Shown: positions 59,320 to 64,000 of the stretch, one piece after another | Numbering within the stretch: the first letter of the stretch is position 1 | How the letters are laid out: every line of letters begins with the position of its first letter | Source: Megaustenia siamemsis | Taxonomy: Eukaryota; Mollusca; Gastropoda; Stylommatophora; Ariophantidae | DNA: 64,000 bases | NCBI GenBank assembly: GCA_032433765.1 | Contig: JAVIAB010000046.1 | Location: 59,465,482 to 59,529,481, forward strand | Direction: 5' to 3' | Made by a program: the position numbers and the translations under genes | The notes under the pieces: generated by a model | What the model was told of the DNA's origin: nothing | The model's input: the letters and a program-made list of their open reading frames with translations, nothing else | Databases searched by the model: none

Positions 59320-60093
59320 TACACAATTGAGAAGTGGAACCAATTCTGTTTACTGGTATCTGAACTATGCCACGTCCCGGAAGACTCACACTATTCGAAT
59401 TTATCATCAAGTTAGCACTATGATTCGGGTAAAAAATGCCACTCTAAAGGCTTTCTCTGACAGTGGCGGTGTAGTGTTCCAGTATAATGATATATCATTC
59501 CCAAACATTTCTGTGAACACGATTGTAGTCACCACACAAGCAACAATGGCACACATTAAGATTGAGTTCTCATCGACCATTTCGCAAGCCGACAGTGCAC
59601 TGTCTGTGAGTTAGGTGCAAACATTTACAGACACCTATTGTCTGGACAGGCATTCTTGGTCGTTTTGTGCAGTGTGTGCTGCAAAGGCTACAATGCCATC
59701 ATCGGTACGTGTCACGACTGTTCACATGGGATCTATGGTCATGACTGCTCCGGGTCTTGTCTTAGTGTCTGACCTTTATGTGAGGAAAAATCTGGAAAAT
59801 GCCTACAATGTAAACGTCCTGGCTACATCTGTAGTGACACTTGTCCAGATGGTAATTTAGGGCTACAGTGCAAACAGACGTGTTCTGATGGCTGTGACAT
59901 CATATGTGACCCGGAAAGTACAGATTGTACGTGCAAGGAAACGTACTACGGATCAGACTGCACTCTCAAATGTCCGGACAACTGTTTCAACGACACCTGT
60001 GAACAGTCAACCGGGAACTGTACATGCAAGGGAACATACTACAGGTCAGACTGCACTCTCAAATCTCTGGACAACTGTTTCAACGAAACCTGA
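59320..60093 (+). pseudogene. Lectin-like (FTP-type) plus EGF-repeat protein, intronless broken copy
   Basis: The first frame (59327-59614) reads LRSGTNSVYWYLNYATSRKT, HTIRIYHQVS and VKNATLKAFSDSGGVVFQYN. It resembles the galactose-binding, fucolectin-like domain placed before EGF repeats in many molluscan secreted or membrane proteins. A frame change near 59608 restores CELGANIYRHL. A stop follows SCLSV near 59770, after a Cys-rich stretch (CHDCSHGIYGHDCSGSC). The frame then continues through CLQCKRPGYICSDTC, CDPESTDCTCKETYYGSDC, CPDNCFNDTCEQSTGNCTCK and ends at TGA 60091-60093. The spaced Cys pattern with TYYGSDC is that of EGF-like repeats in MEGF and scavenger-receptor-F type proteins. 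The absence of introns and the frame breaks suggest a retrocopy or captured fragment. The parent gene is not in this window. Confidence 0.75.
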
Positions 60094-60149
60094 ACAGTTA
60101 ATCGGGGATACTACAACAAACCCAAGCATATGGATACCTTAATGTGTTT

Positions 60150-60785
60150 CTGTGCTGGACATGGTTCATTTCTTGGTGTTTTTCCGTGAAGCCATGGCTC
60201 ATATCTTAGCTTGTGTGTGTGTGTGTGCTGGCCATGGCTCATATCTTGGTGTGTGTCATGTTAGTCATATCTCATATCTTGGTGTGTCCGTGTTAATCAT
60301 GTCTCATATCTTTATGTTTGTATGTGTTTAATAATATCTCATATCTTAGTGTGTATCTGTGTTAGTCATGTGTCATATCTCTGTGTGTGCATGTTTGGGT
60401 TAGATATCTCATATCTTTGTGTGCATGTTTATGTTAGTCATATCTCATATCTTTGTGTGTGCATATCTGTGTATGTCACATCTCATATCCTTGTGTGTGC
60501 ATAGCTATGTTAGTCACATTTCATATCTTTGTGTGTGCATGGCTATGTTGATCATATCTCATATCTTTGTGTGCATGTCTATGTTAGGCATGTGTCATAT
60601 CTTTGTGTGTGCCTGTCTATGTCAGTCATATCTCATATCTTTATGTGCATGTTTATGTTAGTCATGTGTCATATATCTTGATGAGTGTCAGTGTTAGTCA
60701 TGCCTCGTATCGCTGTGTGCATGTCAGTGTTAGTCACATCTCATATCTTTGTGTGTGCATGCCTGTGTTAGTCACCTCTAGTGAC
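60150..60785. repeat. Degenerate 38-40-bp minisatellite, about 15 copies
   Basis: Loose repeats of CATATCTCATATCTTTGTGT and GCATGTCTATGTTAGT. They are more diverged than any other array in the window, which suggests greater age or lack of homogenisation. Open frames rich in ISHILVC are periodic. Confidence 0.88.
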
Positions 60786-60830
60786 TCGCGCAGATGGTGC
60801 TCGTAAACCTGGGAGGGCCGACCATCTAAG

Positions 60831-61127
60831 GGCAGAATCCCCCTACAGAAAAGATCATCTGCTGCCTTGCAGGAAGATTGGGACAATCAAAGGCTAAGGA
60901 ATGCAAACCTGAATAAAATGCTGACTGAATGCACTGGGCCACTGGCGCAGAACACAGTGCAACGTTTTAACGGGTGTTCAATCAGAGTGGATCTGGCAGA
61001 CTCTAAATGTGTTGTTCTGCCTGTGGGGGTGATCAACACACTTAACCTGACAGCTGTCTTCATGTGAGAGTCTGAAATCCTACTCTGATTGAGTCCTGAT
61101 CGCAGAGAGAGAGAGAGAGAGAGAGAG
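60831..61127 (+). repeat. Dispersed repeat of unknown class, copy 2, with (GA)n tail
   Basis: This is the same 280-bp sequence as at 2040-2320, with about a dozen substitutions, a 6-bp in-frame deletion (GACTGAATGC against GGCTGAAATCGGATGC) and a 1-bp indel. It ends GATCGCAGAGAGAGAG directly before the resumed 26-bp array. The upstream sequence (AAACCTGGGAGGGCCGACC) is not shared with copy 1, so copy 1 is 5'-truncated relative to this one or the elements differ there. Confidence 0.85.
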
Positions 61128-61382
61128 TATATTGTATATAAGTGTTTCCTTGTATATAAGTGTTTCCTTGTATATTGTATACAAGTGTTTCCTTGTATAT
61201 TAAGTGTTTCCTTGTATATTGTATATAAGTGTTTCCTTGTATATTAAGTGTTTCCTTGTATATAAGTGTTTCCTTGTATATTGTATATAAGTGTTTCCTT
61301 GTATATTGTATATAAGTGTTTCCTTGTATATTGTATATAAGTGTTTCCTTGTATATTAAGTGTTTCCTTGTATATTGTAAAA
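61128..61382. repeat. 26-bp TA-rich minisatellite, right block
   Basis: TTGTATATTGTATATAAGTG plus TTTCC units alternate with short forms (TTGTATATTAAGTG). It is the continuation of the array interrupted at 59272. Confidence 0.92.
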
Positions 61383-61469
61383 AATAATATTTGAGAAGGT
61401 ATCAGGCTTCCTGCTCTAGAAATCTTTGGTAGTGGAAACTGTTGAGACCTGCCTGGTGTAGATATGACA

Positions 61470-61941
61470 AGGTCAGGTAATCTAGCCTGAAGACTTTAGA
61501 AGCATGTATTTTTGTGGATTAGAGTGCTGGCAGTGACTAATTGTTTCTGTCTCCCCAATCAGTCCCAGTTTAGGTAATCTAGCCTGAAGACTTTAGAAGC
61601 ATGTCTTTTTGTGAATTAGAGTGCTGGCAGTGACTAATTGTTTCTGTCTCCCCAATCAGTCCCAGTTTAGGTAATCTAGCCTGAAGACTTTAGAAGCATG
61701 TATTTTTGTGGATTAGAGTGCTGGCAGTGACTAATTGTTTCTGTCTCCCCAATCAGTCCCAGTTCTAGCCTGAAGACTTTAGAAGCATGTATTTTTGTGG
61801 ATTAGAGTGCTGGCAGTGACTATTTGTTTCTGTCTCCCCAATCAGCCCCAGTTTAGGTAATCTAGCCTGAAGACTTTATAAGCATGTATTTTTGTGGATT
61901 AGAGTGCTGGCAGTGACTAATTGTTTCTGTCTCCCAATCAG
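61470..61941 (+). repeat. 97-bp tandem repeat that duplicates the exon 3 splice acceptor, 5 copies
   Basis: Units are tagged by TAATCTAGCCTGAAGACTTT and GAGTGCTGGCAGTGACTA, and each ends TTGTTTCTGTCTCCCCAATC AG. The AGs fall at 61561-61562, 61658-61659, 61755-61756, 61844-61845 and 61940-61941; the last is the acceptor of exon 3. Spacings are 97, 97, 89 and 96 bp. The repeat reaches a few bases past the AG (CCCA), so it includes the start of the exon. Reading from each upstream copy in the exon's phase meets a stop (TAA or TAG) within five codons. Confidence 0.95.
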
Positions 61942-62326
61942 CCCATTGACTATGCTGGCTTCAAGCTGTTCATGGAGACTTACCTGGAGGCTGAGATTCC
62001 TGAGGACCTGTGCAAGCATCTCTTCCTGTCCTTCATGAAGAAGGCCACCGTTGGAGCTGCTGTGGCTTTGTCCACTTCGGGTAAGGATTTCAACGTGAAG
62101 GACATGGCAGTGGTTGCTTCACAGACAATATGTGCACCATTGTCCACTGAACTCCACTTTGACAGCAAAGGTTCTTCATCCACATCCGCAGACAACAAGG
62201 ACAGCAGTGGCAGACATCACAGTGTACTGGCAGAGAAGCTGCATGGATTGACAGAGAAGCTGCATGGACTTGGCCACTCCAGATCAGACAGTGGCACTGG
62301 CGATGCAGGAAAGAGGAGCCGGGCAG
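61942..62326 (+). CDS. DGKB: Type I diacylglycerol kinase, exon 3
   Basis: After the acceptor CTCCCAATCAG the exon reads [20 protein letters not shown], then [14 protein letters not shown]. This is the core of the DAG_kinase_N domain; the block (D/G)Y(E/A)GFxxFxxxYLE is shared by DGK alpha, beta and gamma. It follows exon 2 in phase 0. After about residue 46 the sequence turns Ser/His/Lys rich ([20 protein letters not shown], two HGLTEK/HGLGHS near-repeats, KRSRAG), as in the low-complexity linker between this domain and the EF hands. Two donors are possible: GCAG|GTAGTC (exon end 62326) and CGG|GTAAGG (exon end 62080). Both leave phase 1, so 82 linker codons could be optional. The longer form is listed because the linker still looks coding. 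The following exons (EF hands, C1, catalytic) are beyond the window. Confidence 0.9.
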
Positions 62327-62864
62327 GTAGTCTTGCCGCAAGCATTTGCCATATTTGTATTGCTTGTCTCCAACTTCCACATTTGCAGTGTGATCATTAG
62401 CTGACAGCAGCCAACTGATAAATGTATTTATTTTTAGTTGTCAACAAGTAAATAACAAGATATCTAAGAGGCCATTTGTAGTTCAGAGTCATTTTAAAAT
62501 AACTCAATCATCTATAAACACCAAACGTAAACATAGAGGATACATGAAAATAGGTTTGAGTGAGGGATGGGCACTCTTTTAGTAATGGCATATTTGTTAG
62601 TGTGTTGGGCTGCTGAGAATTTGTAAAACTAGACATGAGTTAATTATCATACTGGTTTTGTTGAGAGAATACTGTTAGAAGTGACATTTTGTGTGTAAGC
62701 TGTCCAGGCATGATCTTCTGGAGTGAAGTGATTTTGTTGTTAGCCATTGTTGCAACACTAACGTTGTTCACTGTATACTATTGTTATATCAGTTTGTACA
62801 AGGACATGTAGTGGTGCTGGAACAAATACAAGTTAGTAGCAAGAAGTTCACCTGTTGACATTAG
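62327..62864. other. Start of intron 3, unique sequence
   Basis: The open frame of exon 3 runs on to a stop at 62398-62400 without further conserved residues, as expected for intron read-through. Nothing else is recognised. Confidence 0.6.
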
Positions 62865-63345
62865 TGCTGCTATGTATAGGTACATCACATACTACAATCA
62901 TTAGTGCTGCTATGTATAGCTACATCACTTACAGCAATCATTAGTGCTGCTATGTATAGGTACATCACTTACAGCAATCATTAGTGCTGCTATGTATAGG
63001 TACATCATTTACAACAATCATTAGTGCTGCTATGTATAGGTACATCACTTACAACATTCATTAGTGCTGCTATGTATAGGTACATCACTTACAGCAATCA
63101 TTAGTGCTGCTATGTATAGGTACATCATTTACAACAATCATTAGTGCTGCTATGTATAGGTACATCACTTACAACAATCATTAGTGCTGCTATGTATAGG
63201 TACATCACTTACAACAATCATTAGTGCTGCTATGTATAGGTACATCACTTACAACAATCATTAGAACTGCTATGTATAGGTAGATCACTTACAACAATCA
63301 TTAGAACTGCTATGTATAGGTAGATCACTTACAACAATCATTAGT
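62865..63345. repeat. 40-bp minisatellite in intron 3, about 12 copies
   Basis: Units are tagged by CATTAGTGCTGCTATGTATA and GGTACATCACTTACAACAAT. The last two units share GAACTGC and GGTAGATC, marking a local duplication. Confidence 0.97.
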
Positions 63346-63634
63346 GCTTGACAACTATGATCATTGACTAGCAACGATAGTGAGAAACTTGTCCCAACAT
63401 AACAATTATAGGATGACTCATTGCTCTTATGTTTGATACTATACATCTGGAGACAGAATGGACAGATTAGAATATTATTTTCAAACAGGTAATGGACGTT
63501 ATATAATAACATTTGTATAAAATTAACAGAGAAGAAAGTAACATTAATGGTACACACAAAACAATTTGGTTGCAACAATTAGTCAATCAGTGTTGAATGA
63601 AATTAGTGTTGAATGAAATTAGTGTTTGAGTTGA
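63346..63634. other. Intron 3 unique sequence
   Basis: No feature is seen, apart from a direct duplication of AATGAAATTAGTGTT near 63596-63625. Confidence 0.5.
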
Positions 63635-64000
63635 GAGCATAATCTCACTGTACAGTTCTATCTCAAGATTTAATCTCACTGTACAGTTCTATCTCAAGAT
63701 TTAATCTCACTGTATGGTTCTATCTCAAGATTTAATCTCACTGTACAGTTCTATCACAAGATATAATCTCACTGTACAGTTCTATCACAAGATGTAATCT
63801 CACTGTACAGTTCTATCACAAGATGTAGTCTCACTGTACAGTTCTATCACAAGATGTAATCTCACTGTACAGTTCTATCACAAGATATAATCTCACTGTA
63901 CAGTTCTATCACAAGATGTAATCTCACTGTACAGTTCTATCACAAGATGTAGTCTCACTGTACAGTTCTATCACAAGATGTAGTCTCACTGTACAGTTCT
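63635..64000. repeat. 31-bp minisatellite, about 12 copies, runs off the window
   Basis: Units are tagged by CTCACTGTACAGTTCTATC and ACAAGATGTAAT. The first units have TCAAGATTTAAT. The array continues past base 64000. Confidence 0.97.

Larger units (their letters stand above)
59273..61127 (+). mobile_element. 1.85-kb insertion carrying an EGF-domain gene copy, with a (GA)n tail
   Basis: The 26-bp array stops at TATATTGTAT (59263-59272) and resumes with TATATTGTAT (61128-61137), a likely 10-bp target-site duplication, given with the caution that it lies in repeat sequence. The insertion contains, in order, an intronless lectin-like/EGF gene remnant, a degenerate minisatellite, and the dispersed repeat also found at 2040-2320, ending in (GA)n. 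The simplest reading is one retrotransposed unit whose 3' end is the dispersed repeat. No enzyme is encoded in it. Confidence 0.6.

Noticed and set aside
59273..61127. Helitron as the vehicle of the captured EGF fragment
   Set aside because: The right end is (GA)n rather than CTRR with a nearby hairpin, and the flanks look like a target-site duplication, which Helitrons do not make.
62327..62400. Continuation of DGK exon 3 to the stop at 62400
   Set aside because: This would end the protein before its EF-hand and catalytic domains. A GT donor at 62327 and loss of protein-like sequence fit intron read-through better.

Overview
The window is eukaryotic nuclear DNA, most likely from a mollusc or other lophotrochozoan, possibly a gastropod (inference). 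It has three spliced exons of a metazoan type I diacylglycerol kinase, decayed non-LTR retrotransposons, tRNA-type SINEs and a decayed copy of a lectin-like/EGF-domain gene. By summing the array lengths I estimate that about 60% of the window is tandem repeat DNA in more than 25 arrays with units of 21 to 106 bp. There is no bacterial or phage content.

Layout, left half: a 47-bp array (1-2032), a dispersed (GA)n-tailed repeat (2040-2452), a 77/88-bp array, a chimeric LINE scrap (3740-4031), then a 9-kb 61-bp array (5085-15645). A LINE copy with visible RT motifs and a target-site duplication splits that array at 11777-13357. From 16.3 to 25.6 kb short arrays (39, 45, 21, 29, 38, 39 and 37 bp) alternate with LINE 3' fragments. 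Two copies of one SINE lie at 25.8 and 26.9 kb. A 67-bp array covers 27.77-32.02 kb. It is followed by a LINE with an RNase H domain that is rearranged into a large inverted repeat (32.70-34.16 kb). A 53-bp array (34.38-36.15 kb) grades into the LINE 3' end from which its unit appears to derive. A 35-bp array (37.0-38.6 kb) follows.

Layout, right half: this is the 5' part of a plus-strand type I diacylglycerol kinase gene (DGKA/B/G type, called DGKB here). Exon 1 with the start codon is at about 38946-39360, exon 2 at 55663-55739 and exon 3 at 61942-62326. The phases join cleanly to give the N-terminal DAG_kinase_N (recoverin-homology) region; the EF-hand, C1 and catalytic exons must lie beyond 64 kb. 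Intron 1 (16.3 kb) holds an array of about 88 copies of an 87-bp unit that starts 17 bp after the splice donor, plus LINEs, SINEs and 26-, 49-, 30- and 49-bp arrays. Intron 2 (6.2 kb) holds LINE fragments and a 1.85-kb insertion carrying the EGF-domain pseudogene. It ends in a 97-bp tandem repeat that carries extra copies of the exon 3 acceptor. Intron 3 starts with 40-bp and 31-bp arrays.

The only gene I can support as functional is the kinase. The strongest leads are: minisatellites that appear to have grown out of LINE 3' coding ends (53-bp and 45-bp arrays); repeat units carrying splice signals (97-bp, 67-bp and 87-bp arrays); higher-order structure in the 61-bp and 37-bp arrays; the inverted duplication at 33 kb; and the 1.85-kb (GA)n-tailed insertion that carries a host gene fragment. 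Long open frames inside arrays are products of repeat periodicity and are not called as genes.
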